Part shown: positions 1 to 5,552 of the stretch, one piece after another
How the letters are laid out: every line of letters starts with the position of its first letter
How positions within the stretch are numbered: the stretch's first letter is position 1
Assembly (NCBI GenBank): GCA_030596305.1
Contig: JAUVKK010000051.1
Coordinates: 1 to 6,875, forward strand
Source: Helicobacteraceae bacterium
GTDB taxonomy: Bacteria > Campylobacterota > Campylobacteria > Campylobacterales > Sulfurimonadaceae
Direction: 5' to 3'
DNA: 6,875 nucleotides
Program-made: the position numbers and the translations under genes
The notes under the pieces: model-generated
What the model saw: the letters and a program-made list of their open reading frames with translations, nothing else
Database searches by the model: none
What the model was told of the DNA's origin: nothing

Positions 1-300
1 AAAGGTCGCCCCTTGAAAGGCAAACATAGTGTGGGCGGATGGAAAGGAACGTTCATTACTGCCATCGGGGCGTTCACGCTTAATTGTGTATTTGAGAGCG
101 AAGGTTGTTGCTGTTGAGGTGGCAATGGACTTGTAAAACTGGACCTGGCCCTCATTGTCATCCATATAGAAAGTGCTTCCATACGCAGTGGCTGGGATGA
201 TAAAGGCGAGACCATTGCCAATGTACTCTACCGTATTGTCATTGGCTAGAATGTTTTGTGTGAAAAGTATAAAAAAAAGAAGAGTTAAGCGATTAAACAT
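1..300 (-). CDS. PAP2-family phosphatase, exported, N-terminal 100 residues (runs off the left edge)
   Basis: The frame is open from ATG at 300 to base 1, giving 100 residues with no stop. Residues 1-19 look like a cleavable signal peptide: MFNR, then a hydrophobic run LTLLFFILF, then QNILAND. Residues 70-78 read KYTIKRERP, which fits the first PAP2 phosphatase motif (K-x6-R-P). Residues 86-91 read SFPSAH, a variant of the second motif (PSGH) with Ala for Gly and the catalytic His at 90. The third motif (SR-x5-H-x3-D) would lie outside the window. Proteins of this family remove phosphate from lipids or other phosphoesters, usually at the membrane or in the periplasm. The substrate cannot be told from this fragment. 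No clear ribosome-binding site precedes the ATG, and a TATAAT lies only 6 bases upstream, so the message could be leaderless. The gene is divergent from the lysine-rich protein gene, with a 225-base gap holding TGTAAC-like half-sites. Confidence 0.8.
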   Translation of the reverse strand, partial: MFNRLTLLFFILFTQNILANDNTVEYIGNGLAFIIPATAYGSTFYMDDNEGQVQFYKSIATSTATTFALKYTIKRERPDGSNERSFPSAHTMFAFQGATF

Positions 301-306
301 AAATTG

Positions 307-329
307 ATTATAACCTAGTTTACAGTCAA
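307..329 (-). promoter_or_regulatory. Possible promoter for the PAP2 gene
   Basis: On the minus strand a perfect TATAAT occupies 312-307, six bases before the ATG. A TTGACT at 329-324 resembles a -35 box, but the 11-base spacing is too short for the usual 16-18. Campylobacterota promoters often lack a -35 box, so the -10 box alone may serve. If so, transcription would begin at or next to the start codon. Confidence 0.35.
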
Positions 330-387
330 AGGGCACCTCTAGAAAACCGGCAATCTCAGAGGTACTCAAACAGTGTGTGAAACTTTT

Positions 388-416
388 TGGTTACTAAATG
401 GTAACAAATGTGTATC
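388..416. promoter_or_regulatory. Candidate Pho-box-like array in the divergent PAP2 / lysine-rich gene region
   Basis: On the plus strand three half-sites, TGGTTAC (388), TGGTAAC (399) and GTGTATC (410), recur with an exact 11-bp period. On the minus strand the same DNA reads TTGTTAC, TAGTAAC and AAGTTTC, again every 11 bp. The stretch GTAACCAAAAAGTTTC closely resembles the C. jejuni PhosR box (GTTTC-N-AAAA-N-GTTTC, from memory). Unlike the arrays at 5468 and 6738, neither direction has a TATAAT 10 bases after the last half-site. The plus-strand -10 box is 27 bases downstream and the minus-strand one about 65. This could be an accessory site or chance. Confidence 0.35.
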
Positions 417-443
417 GAAAGCAGTTTCTATAGAGTAATAGAA

Positions 444-518
444 TATAATAGATTTAAGGCACATCTAACAAGGTTCGGTCTTGATCGGCATTTAGAGATG
501 CTTACATAACTAAAGGAG
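444..518 (+). promoter_or_regulatory. Promoter -10 box and ribosome-binding site for the lysine-rich protein gene
   Basis: A perfect TATAAT lies at 444-449, with no convincing -35 box. Transcription from it would leave a leader of about 70 bases. That leader holds short complementary stretches (CATCTAA near 462-468 and TTTAGAGATG near 491-500) that could fold. AAGGAG at 513-518 is a strong Shine-Dalgarno site 7 bases before the ATG at 526. Confidence 0.5.
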
Positions 519-525
519 CCTAGAC

Positions 526-840
526 ATGGCAAAAGTTCTAAAGAAAAAAGTAGTAAAGACAGTCGCTAAAAAAGCAGCAAAAAAAGTAGCACCAAAAGGT
601 ACTGCAAAAGCAGTCGCGAAAAAAGTGACTAAAAAAGTTCTCAAGAAAAAAGTGACAACTAAAAAAGCGGCTACGAAGGTTGCAAAAAAGACAGCTAAGA
701 AGGTGGTAAAAAAAGCAGCGGCTAAGAAAGTTGTTAAAAAATCAGCTAAAAAAGTTGTGAAAAAAGCACCTGCAAAAAAAGTAGTCAAAAAAGCGGCACC
801 TAAAAAAGCTGCAAAGAAAACAACTTCTAAAAAGAAATAG
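526..840 (+). CDS. Lysine-rich histone H1-like protein
   Basis: This 104-residue protein contains 46 lysines (44%), and the rest is almost entirely Ala, Val and Thr. It has no Asp, Glu, Arg, Cys or aromatic residue, so its charge is extremely positive. Its body is a run of four-residue units of the form x-x-K-K (VVKK, AAKK, SAKK, APAKK), with a few prolines in the C-terminal half. Such low-complexity tails are seen in bacterial H1-like proteins (chlamydial Hc1/Hc2 and the AlgP-type KPAA proteins). These bind and compact DNA or RNA without a fixed fold, so a role as a nucleoid-associated protein is inferred. The strong ribosome-binding site at 513-518 and the uniform reading frame argue that it is real and well expressed. 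It appears to be a single-gene unit. Composition alone cannot exclude a ribosome-associated or polyanion-binding role. Confidence 0.82.
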   Translation: MAKVLKKKVVKTVAKKAAKKVAPKGTAKAVAKKVTKKVLKKKVTTKKAATKVAKKTAKKVVKKAAAKKVVKKSAKKVVKKAPAKKVVKKAAPKKAAKKTTSKKK

Positions 841-857
841 TTAACAATTCTTTACAG

Positions 858-882
858 TTCTGTCTAGCATCAGCTAGCAGAA
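858..882 (+). terminator. Hairpin after the lysine-rich gene, weak terminator candidate
   Basis: TTCTG-T-CTAGC at 858-868 pairs with GCTAGCAGAA at 873-882 across an ATCA loop. This is a 10-bp stem with one bulged T, starting 18 bases after the stop. No T-run follows, so it is not a standard intrinsic terminator. It may protect the 3' end or act with another factor. Confidence 0.4.
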
Positions 883-953
883 TTGACCCCTCATAACTTC
901 GTTTCGTTCCTTTAGTCATATTAGTAGTCAAAATATCCAAAACTCTTATATGT

Positions 954-981
954 TATACTCTGTGAATAGCACGCTTTGGAG
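954..981 (+). promoter_or_regulatory. Possible -10 box and ribosome-binding site for the hybrid kinase gene
   Basis: TATACT at 954-959, overlapping a second candidate TATATG at 948-953, is a plausible -10 box. No -35 box is visible at the right distance. GGAG at 978-981 lies 5 bases before the ATG at 987 and supports that start. Confidence 0.4.
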
Positions 982-986
982 TCCGC

Positions 987-3665
987 ATGATCAATCAAAA
1001 AGTTCCCAACCTATTTTTAGCATTGCCTGTTTTAATCGAGGCAAAAGAGCATATTTTGCAGGAGTGGTTGGCTTTTGAAGAACTTCGCCATATCCTGGTC
1101 GGGCATAATATAGAAGCTGACTTTTTTTATAACCATTTTGCAAGCGGTGTTTTTGACTATTTTATGGAAGTGATCCGAGGCAATAAGGAGATTGGAGACT
1201 GCCCTGTTATCGGTGACCTTCTGGAGTATCTTAAAGACCGTGATGTTTCGGCAGATGAACTTTTTATTATCTGCAGCCACTTCCGTAGAGCGATGCTGGA
1301 CTACTCTTACGAATCAGAATTTAACTCAAAAGTGATCTTTGATGAGATCTCCTATGTCTTTGATCTTAATTTCACCGGGGTACTAAAACGTTATACGGGA
1401 ACGATCTACCAAAAAGAGCTTGAGATCGAACGTAATGTCAAGCTCCTCAATGAGTATAAAAAAGCGATCGATGCAAGTGCGATCGTCTCCAAGATGGACC
1501 CTGAAGGGAAGATCACCTTTGTTAATGACAACTTCTGTGAAGTCAGCGGTTACAGCCGAGAAGAGCTGATCGGAAAAGAGCATAACACGATCTTGACCGC
1601 CGATGAAGATCAGCCCTTTGAAAGACAGTTTTTAGAGACGATCGCACCGAAAAGCATCTATAATAAAACACTTAAAAAGAGAAAAAGCGATGGCAGCTTC
1701 TTTTATGTAGACAGCACGATCGTTCCTATTGTCAATACAGAAGGCCTGGTGTCAGAGTATATCGTTATCGGGTATGAGGTGACGACCTTGATCAAAGCCG
1801 AAAAAGAAGCGGTGGAAGCCGGGATCTCTAAAGAGTATTTTCTCTCCAACATGTCGCATGAGATCCGTACGCCACTTAACGCGATCTTGGGTTTTGTCAG
1901 TATCTTGCAAGATGAGGTAGAAAACCAAACGCATAAGAAATACCTTGAGATCGTGCTTAACAGCGGTGAGAATCTGCTGACGATCATCAATGACATCTTG
2001 GACTTCTCTAAGCTGCGCAGCGGTGAGTTCACCATCGAAAAAAGCCGTTTTAACCTGCATGAAGAGTTAACCCACACTCTGGAACTTTTTGTTGCGAGCG
2101 CCAATGAAAAAGAGATCACGATGCTGGCCTACCTTGATCCGTTTATTCCCTATGAACTTGAGGCAGATCCGCTTCGTATCAAACAGATCGTTTCAAACTT
2201 TATCAGTAATGCCATTAAGTTTACACCGGCTGAAGGTACGGTCGAGCTCGAAGCATTTTGTGATGACGGGATGCTCCGTGTCGCCATTAAAGATACGGGG
2301 GTCGGGCTGGCAGAAGAGGATCAAAAACGTATCTTCAACGCCTTTACGCAGGCAAAGAACACAGAGACCTTTACAGGGGGAAGCGGTTTAGGATTGGCGA
2401 TCTGTAAAAAACTGGCTGAGCACATGGGCGGAGATGTCTTTGTCGAGTCCACTCTGGGAAAAGGGAGTGTCTTTACCCTTGAGATACCGGTACTCCCGTA
2501 TGAAACAAAGACCTTTGAGATGTTTAATATTGAACCGTTCAAGAAACTGACCATGGCACTGCTTCGTAAAAACGGCACCTTGTCAAAGACCCTGGTCTCA
2601 CTGCAGCGCTACCTGAATATTTTTGACCTGGATGTCATTATGATAGATGAACTGCAAGTTGACAGTTACGATCTACTCTTCTTTTCTGATGCAGAGGTCA
2701 ATGAGGCAATGCGTTACGAGATCGCTGAACAGATGCTGCCTTCTATTGCGATCATGGACTACTTTGACAGCCGGTATGAGCATGTGGAGAACATCACGCC
2801 GCTCTACTTCCCGATCTACTGCTCTAAACTCTACCACACCTTCCTGGACTCTTTGCACCTCTCTAAAGAAGAGGACGCATCACTGCTTCCAAATGAACCT
2901 AAAAAGCGTTATTTCAAAGGTAATGTCTTGGTTGCTGAAGATAACAGTGCCAACCAGGAGCTTATCAAGATCATATTAGAGAGTTACGGACTGCATTATC
3001 TTATCGCTTCGGATGGACAAGAGGCTGTTATGCGTTTCAAATCAGGTACCTTTGATCTGGTGCTTATGGATGAACAGATGCCTAAGAAAAGCGGTTCGCA
3101 GGCAACAGAAGAGATTCGCAAGTTTGAGAAGAGACGTGAGCGTATACCGACACCGATCGTTGCTCTGACAGCAAATGTACTCAAAGGTGAGAAAGAGAAG
3201 AGCCATCAAAAAGGTTATGATGAGTTTTTAGGCAAGCCTATTGTTTTGAAAGAGATGGAGGAGGTCCTGAGCCATTTTCTGGAAGAGAAAGAGGAGGGCT
3301 GTATGCTAACTGCTAGTGTAGAGGCTGAACAGGCCGCCTCTACTCATGAGGTCAATGTCAGTAAATTGGCTGAAGAACTTATGTTGGATAAAGATCAGGT
3401 TCTGCGGCTTATGAAGATCTACTCTAAAAAGATGACCGAGAGTTTAGCGGAGCTCAAAGAGGCGATAGAGGAGCGAGACTATAAGGTTATAGGTCATTTG
3501 GCACACTCGATCAAAGGCTCAAGCAGTAACTTTAGAATTGAGGGCATTGTTACCTTGGCCTACGAACTTGAAAAAGCGGCGTATGCGAAAGAGGATACTT
3601 TTGATTTTAAAACAGTTTATGAGGAGATTGTAAAAGAGTTTGACTCGATCGCTGTTAGTGAATAG
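987..3665 (+). CDS. Soluble hybrid histidine kinase (PAS-HisKA-HATPase-degenerate receiver-receiver-Hpt)
   Basis: This 892-residue protein has no membrane segment, so it probably senses a cytoplasmic signal. Residues 1-150 form a helical region of unknown family. A PAS domain follows at about 160-270. The HisKA box SHEIRTPLN carries the phospho-accepting His291. The ATPase domain shows N408 (N box), DTGVGL at 436-441 (G1) and GGSGLGL at 464-470 (G2). Residues of about 518-635 look like a receiver that has lost its active site: Ser567 sits where the phospho-Asp is expected and Phe608 where the Lys of the KP pair is expected. A true receiver follows at about 646-762, with E651/D652, phospho-Asp695, T728 and K750. 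The C-terminus is an Hpt domain with AHSIKGSSSNF and phospho-His840. The inferred relay is His291 to Asp695 to His840 and then to a separate regulator. The convergent regulator 29 bases downstream is a natural partner, but this is not proven. Confidence 0.93.
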   Translation: MINQKVPNLFLALPVLIEAKEHILQEWLAFEELRHILVGHNIEADFFYNHFASGVFDYFMEVIRGNKEIGDCPVIGDLLEYLKDRDVSADELFIICSHFRRAMLDYSYESEFNSKVIFDEISYVFDLNFTGVLKRYTGTIYQKELEIERNVKLLNEYKKAIDASAIVSKMDPEGKITFVNDNFCEVSGYSREELIGKEHNTILTADEDQPFERQFLETIAPKSIYNKTLKKRKSDGSFFYVDSTIVPIVNTEGLVSEYIVIGYEVTTLIKAEKEAVEAGISKEYFLSNMSHEIRTPLNAILGFVSILQDEVENQTHKKYLEIVLNSGENLLTIINDILDFSKLRSGEFTIEKSRFNLHEELTHTLELFVASANEKEITMLAYLDPFIPYELEADPLRIKQIVSNFISNAIKFTPAEGTVELEAFCDDGMLRVAIKDTGVGLAEEDQKRIFNAFTQAKNTETFTGGSGLGLAICKKLAEHMGGDVFVESTLGKGSVFTLEIPVLPYETKTFEMFNIEPFKKLTMALLRKNGTLSKTLVSLQRYLNIFDLDVIMIDELQVDSYDLLFFSDAEVNEAMRYEIAEQMLPSIAIMDYFDSRYEHVENITPLYFPIYCSKLYHTFLDSLHLSKEEDASLLPNEPKKRYFKGNVLVAEDNSANQELIKIILESYGLHYLIASDGQEAVMRFKSGTFDLVLMDEQMPKKSGSQATEEIRKFEKRRERIPTPIVALTANVLKGEKEKSHQKGYDEFLGKPIVLKEMEEVLSHFLEEKEEGCMLTASVEAEQAASTHEVNVSKLAEELMLDKDQVLRLMKIYSKKMTESLAELKEAIEERDYKVIGHLAHSIKGSSSNFRIEGIVTLAYELEKAAYAKEDTFDFKTVYEEIVKEFDSIAVSE

Positions 3666-3688
3666 TGCCAGGACGACAGATCACTAAC
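3654..3688 (+). repeat. Inverted repeat spanning the hybrid kinase stop codon
   Basis: GTTAGTGA at 3654-3661 is perfectly complementary to TCACTAAC at 3681-3688, with 19 bases between. It could form an mRNA hairpin at the end of the kinase gene. The long loop and lack of a T-run make it a weak terminator by itself. Together with the next hairpin it fills the gap between the two convergent genes. Confidence 0.4.
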
Positions 3689-3689
3689 T

Positions 3690-3711
3690 AAAAACTACAT
3701 CTCGATGTAGT
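3690..3711 (-). terminator. Intrinsic terminator of the 3695-4441 response regulator, overlapping its stop codon
   Basis: Read on the minus strand, ACTACAT (3711-3705), a CGAG loop (3704-3701) and ATGTAGT (3700-3694) form a perfect 7-bp stem, followed at once by a T-run (TTTTT, 3694-3690). The stop codon TAG (3697-3695) is inside the 3' arm of the stem. The stem also exists in kinase mRNA from the other strand, but without a following T-run. Confidence 0.6.
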
Positions 3712-4441
3712 AACCGATCCCGGAAGCATTTTTAATAATCGGTGTCGGCATCAGTTTGCGCAGACGCCAGACAAGAGTACGGACATTGTTCTCGGTTGCC
3801 CCTTCATCTTCCCAAACATAATTGACAGCCTGCTCGAAACTGACAATAACGCCGAGCTGTGCCACCAGGAGACGAATAAAGGTGTTCTCTTTTTTGGTAA
3901 GTTTGAGCATCTTATCTTTATAAAAGACCTTGTCAAGATCGATATCAAGATGATAACCGTCACCAAAAGGGATAATCGGCTTATCTGAGACTTTTTTGGC
4001 AAAAAGAAGTTTTTCTAAATGGCTTTTGTCAGACTTGAGAGTAGTAAGGTCTTCGTCACGCTTTTTCTCTTCCTCATATTTATAGAGTGCCATCTGAATC
4101 GTACCGTGAAGTGATTGCGGATCAAAAGGTTTGACGATATAGCCGTAAGGTTCACTGGTCTTGGCTGCAGAGATGATCTCATTCTCAAAATGCGAGGTTA
4201 GAAAGATAAAGGGCAGGGCGTGTTTTTCATGAATGTAGTGAGCAAGCTCAATACCGTCGTTCATCTCTTGCAAAGAGATATCAAGCAAGATCAGGTCCGG
4301 TTCATATATTTTAATTTTATTACGCGCCTGAATAGCGGTGTCGGCAGTAGATACCACCTCATACCCAAGTTTCTCAAGGGACATCTTTAAGTTTAATGCT
4401 GTGACTTCGTCATCTTCAACAATCAATATCTTTTGACTCAT
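3695..4441 (-). CDS. Two-component response regulator with C-terminal winged-helix DNA-binding domain
   Basis: This 248-residue protein has a receiver at about 1-122, with E9/D10/D11, phospho-Asp54, T82 and K104-P105-F106. The YGYIVKPF sequence before and around K104 is typical of receivers paired with PAS-containing kinases. Residues of about 120-155 are a charged helical linker (KYEEEKKRDEDLTTLKSDKS), longer than in ordinary OmpR-type proteins. Residues of about 160-248 form an OmpR-type winged helix ending in GIGYYIEM, with recognition helix near NNVRTLVWRLRKL (218-230). It is a transcription regulator with unknown targets. AGGG at 4451-4448 lies 6 bases before the ATG and supports the start. 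It converges with the hybrid kinase, whose Hpt domain could feed Asp54. The 160 bases upstream (4442-4601) show only weak AT-rich -10 candidates and no TGTAAC array. It may also be reached by read-through from the PhoB-like gene, since no clear terminator ends that gene. Confidence 0.9.
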   Translation of the reverse strand: MSQKILIVEDDEVTALNLKMSLEKLGYEVVSTADTAIQARNKIKIYEPDLILLDISLQEMNDGIELAHYIHEKHALPFIFLTSHFENEIISAAKTSEPYGYIVKPFDPQSLHGTIQMALYKYEEEKKRDEDLTTLKSDKSHLEKLLFAKKVSDKPIIPFGDGYHLDIDLDKVFYKDKMLKLTKKENTFIRLLVAQLGVIVSFEQAVNYVWEDEGATENNVRTLVWRLRKLMPTPIIKNASGIGYYIEM

Positions 4442-4601
4442 TTCTCACCCTGTATAAGTTTTTTTGATGTAATAAAATCTAGTTACTACAGTTTTAACAC
4501 AACTTAGATAAATGTGATATAAAGGTGATTTATTACTATTTATAAAATGAGATAATTAGAAGAAAAGGGTAAAAAAGGGAGTATTTGACCAACAAAAGCC
4601 G

Positions 4602-5276
4602 TTAGTGCATGGTATAACCTATTCCTCTTACGGTCTTAATATAATCTTTTCTTTTATCCGGATCGATCTTCTCTTTAAGACGATTGATAGCTACATTGAC
4701 AGTTCGGCCTTGATAATTCTCGTTTTTCCCCCAAACATGTTTAAGAAGGTAGTCACGTTTTAAGACAGTGTTTTTACTCTCTATAAAGATATGCAATAGG
4801 TCAAACTCGAGTTTGGTAAGTTCAACAGTCTGACCGTCGATAATGATTTCACGTGAGCGAAGGTCGAGTTCGATGTCGCGGAACTTTACTTTGTGACTGA
4901 GTTGTGAGGCTTGAGTACGGCGCAGTACCGCTTGGATACGGTAAAAAAGTTCCTGCATATCAAAAGGTTTGGTGATGTAGTCATCAGCACCGCGCAAGAA
5001 ACCCTCTTCGATATGGTACTTTGTCGCTTTTGCAGAGAGGTAGATAACGGGAATCTGCATACCCTGATCACGAAGCATAGCGATAAATTCGCTCCCTTCG
5101 ATGTCCGGAAGGTTTCTGTCCATAATAATTAGGTCGATGTTCTCTTCTGAGATAGCCTGACGAACATTTTTAGTGCTCAAAAAGCCAAGCGTATCATAAC
5201 CCTCTTTACTCAGTCTGTGTTCAAGTACTTCGAGTAGATCTTCTTCGTCTTCTACGATCAATATTTGTGCTGGCAT
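4602..5276 (-). CDS. PhoB-like OmpR-family response regulator
   Basis: The start is placed at the ATG at 5276 (224 residues) because MPAQILIVEDEED is the usual receiver opening and GGGA lies a few bases upstream. An ATG at 5288 would add MGHL but has no ribosome-binding site. The receiver (about 1-120) has E9/D10, phospho-Asp53, Ser81 in the Thr/Ser position and K103-P104-F105, with RGADDYITKPF very like PhoB. The winged helix (about 128-224) contains HVWG, the recognition helix GRTVNVAINRL (190-200) and TVRGIGYTMH at the end, all resembling PhoB. Among OmpR-family members these features are suggestive, not decisive. The stronger argument is context: Pho-box-like sites precede this gene, the divergent lipoprotein gene and the gene at 6839. 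It is therefore inferred to be an autoregulated phosphate-starvation regulator. No PhoR-like sensor kinase lies beside it, so its kinase must be elsewhere or be the hybrid kinase. Confidence 0.88.
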   Translation of the reverse strand: MPAQILIVEDEEDLLEVLEHRLSKEGYDTLGFLSTKNVRQAISEENIDLIIMDRNLPDIEGSEFIAMLRDQGMQIPVIYLSAKATKYHIEEGFLRGADDYITKPFDMQELFYRIQAVLRRTQASQLSHKVKFRDIELDLRSREIIIDGQTVELTKLEFDLLHIFIESKNTVLKRDYLLKHVWGKNENYQGRTVNVAINRLKEKIDPDKRKDYIKTVRGIGYTMH

Positions 5277-5305
5277 TAGATGTCCCATTAGTTTGATGGT
5301 AGTAC

Positions 5306-5337
5306 TTTATACTCTTTATATAACACTTGGGTTACAG
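5306..5337 (-). promoter_or_regulatory. Pho-box-like promoter of the PhoB-like regulator gene
   Basis: On the minus strand, CTGTAAC (5337-5331), CCAA and GTGTTAT (5326-5320) form a 7-4-7 direct repeat. TATAAA at 5311-5306 follows after 8 bases. An alternative reading, TAAAGT, follows after exactly 10. Transcription would start near 5299, leaving a leader of about 23 bases to the ATG at 5276. The site faces the regulator's own gene, which suggests autoregulation. Confidence 0.5.
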
Positions 5338-5368
5338 AGCAACGCTCTAATGTAACCTAATTGTTACA
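5330..5368. repeat. Overlapping TGTAAC dyads between the regulator and lipoprotein genes
   Basis: TGTAAC (5351-5356), CTAATT and GTTACA (5363-5368) form a perfect 6-6-6 inverted repeat. Read as direct repeats it is ATGTAAC-CTAA-TTGTTAC, a Pho-type 7-4-7 unit. GGTTACA at 5330-5336 also pairs with TGTAACC at 5351-5357, enclosing a GAGC/GCTC inner stem (5337-5340 with 5344-5347). The same DNA can therefore be an operator for either direction or a cruciform. It lies well upstream of both promoters. Confidence 0.5.
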
Positions 5369-5426
5369 TTGGCAATACCTTACAAATGCAGTTTTATTGT
5401 GTTGTATATTTACGCTGAATGCCAGT

Positions 5427-5442
5427 TGTAAAACTACTTACA
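5427..5442. repeat. TGTAA-N6-TTACA dyad in the divergent region
   Basis: TGTAA (5427-5431), AACTAC and TTACA (5438-5442) form a second inverted repeat with the same 6-base centre as the one at 5351. It lies 25 bases before the lipoprotein's tandem half-sites. It may be a further regulator site or chance in AT-rich DNA. Confidence 0.3.
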
Positions 5443-5467
5443 TTATATATAAAGGGTTTGCTAGATG

Positions 5468-5523
5468 TTGTAACCTAACTGTTTCAGTATGGTAGTTTTG
5501 ACGTAATAGAAGGCCTTTATAAT
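5468..5523 (+). promoter_or_regulatory. Pho-box-like promoter of the lipoprotein gene
   Basis: Four 7-bp half-sites start at 5468 (TTGTAAC), 5479 (CTGTTTC), 5490 (TGGTAGT) and 5501 (ACGTAAT), exactly 11 bp apart. The last ends 10 bases before a perfect TATAAT at 5518-5523, and no -35 box is present. The first two half-sites fit the consensus well, the third and fourth poorly. Transcription would begin near 5530. AAGGAG at 5539-5544 then gives a strong ribosome-binding site 8 bases before the ATG. Confidence 0.65.
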
Positions 5524-5552
5524 ACGGCTAATTAAATTAAGGAGCCTTCCAA

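Noticed and set aside
271..278. A8 (T8 on the coding strand) in the PAP2 signal peptide as a phase-variation tract
   Set aside because: Eight A/T bases are common in an AT-rich genome, and phase-variable tracts in this phylum are usually longer and G/C. The tract only encodes Phe-Phe in a signal peptide.
510..788. Minus-strand open frame rich in Phe, Thr and Ala opposite the lysine-rich gene
   Set aside because: It is the mirror of AAA/AAG lysine codons (TTT/CTT on the other strand). It has no ribosome-binding site, and its composition is an artefact of the real gene.
526..840. Repeat array or CRISPR-like structure in the lysine-rich gene
   Set aside because: The DNA repeats are imperfect and follow the xxKK codon pattern. 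There are no constant repeats with unique spacers.
841..986. Small RNA gene or riboswitch before the kinase
   Set aside because: Apart from the hairpin at 858-882 and weak -10 candidates, there is no conserved RNA structure or terminator with a T-run.
1703..2119. 138-codon minus-strand open frame inside the kinase gene
   Set aside because: It lies opposite strongly conserved HisKA coding sequence, has no domain or ribosome-binding site, and is explained as a shadow frame.
2089..2391. 100-codon plus-strand frame within the ATPase domain
   Set aside because: It is a shifted frame of the kinase gene with Arg/Ser-rich content and no motif.
4442..4601. Pho-type site before the 3695-4441 regulator
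   Set aside because: Only isolated GTAAC/TTACA fragments occur here, with no 11-bp repetition and no properly spaced -10 box.
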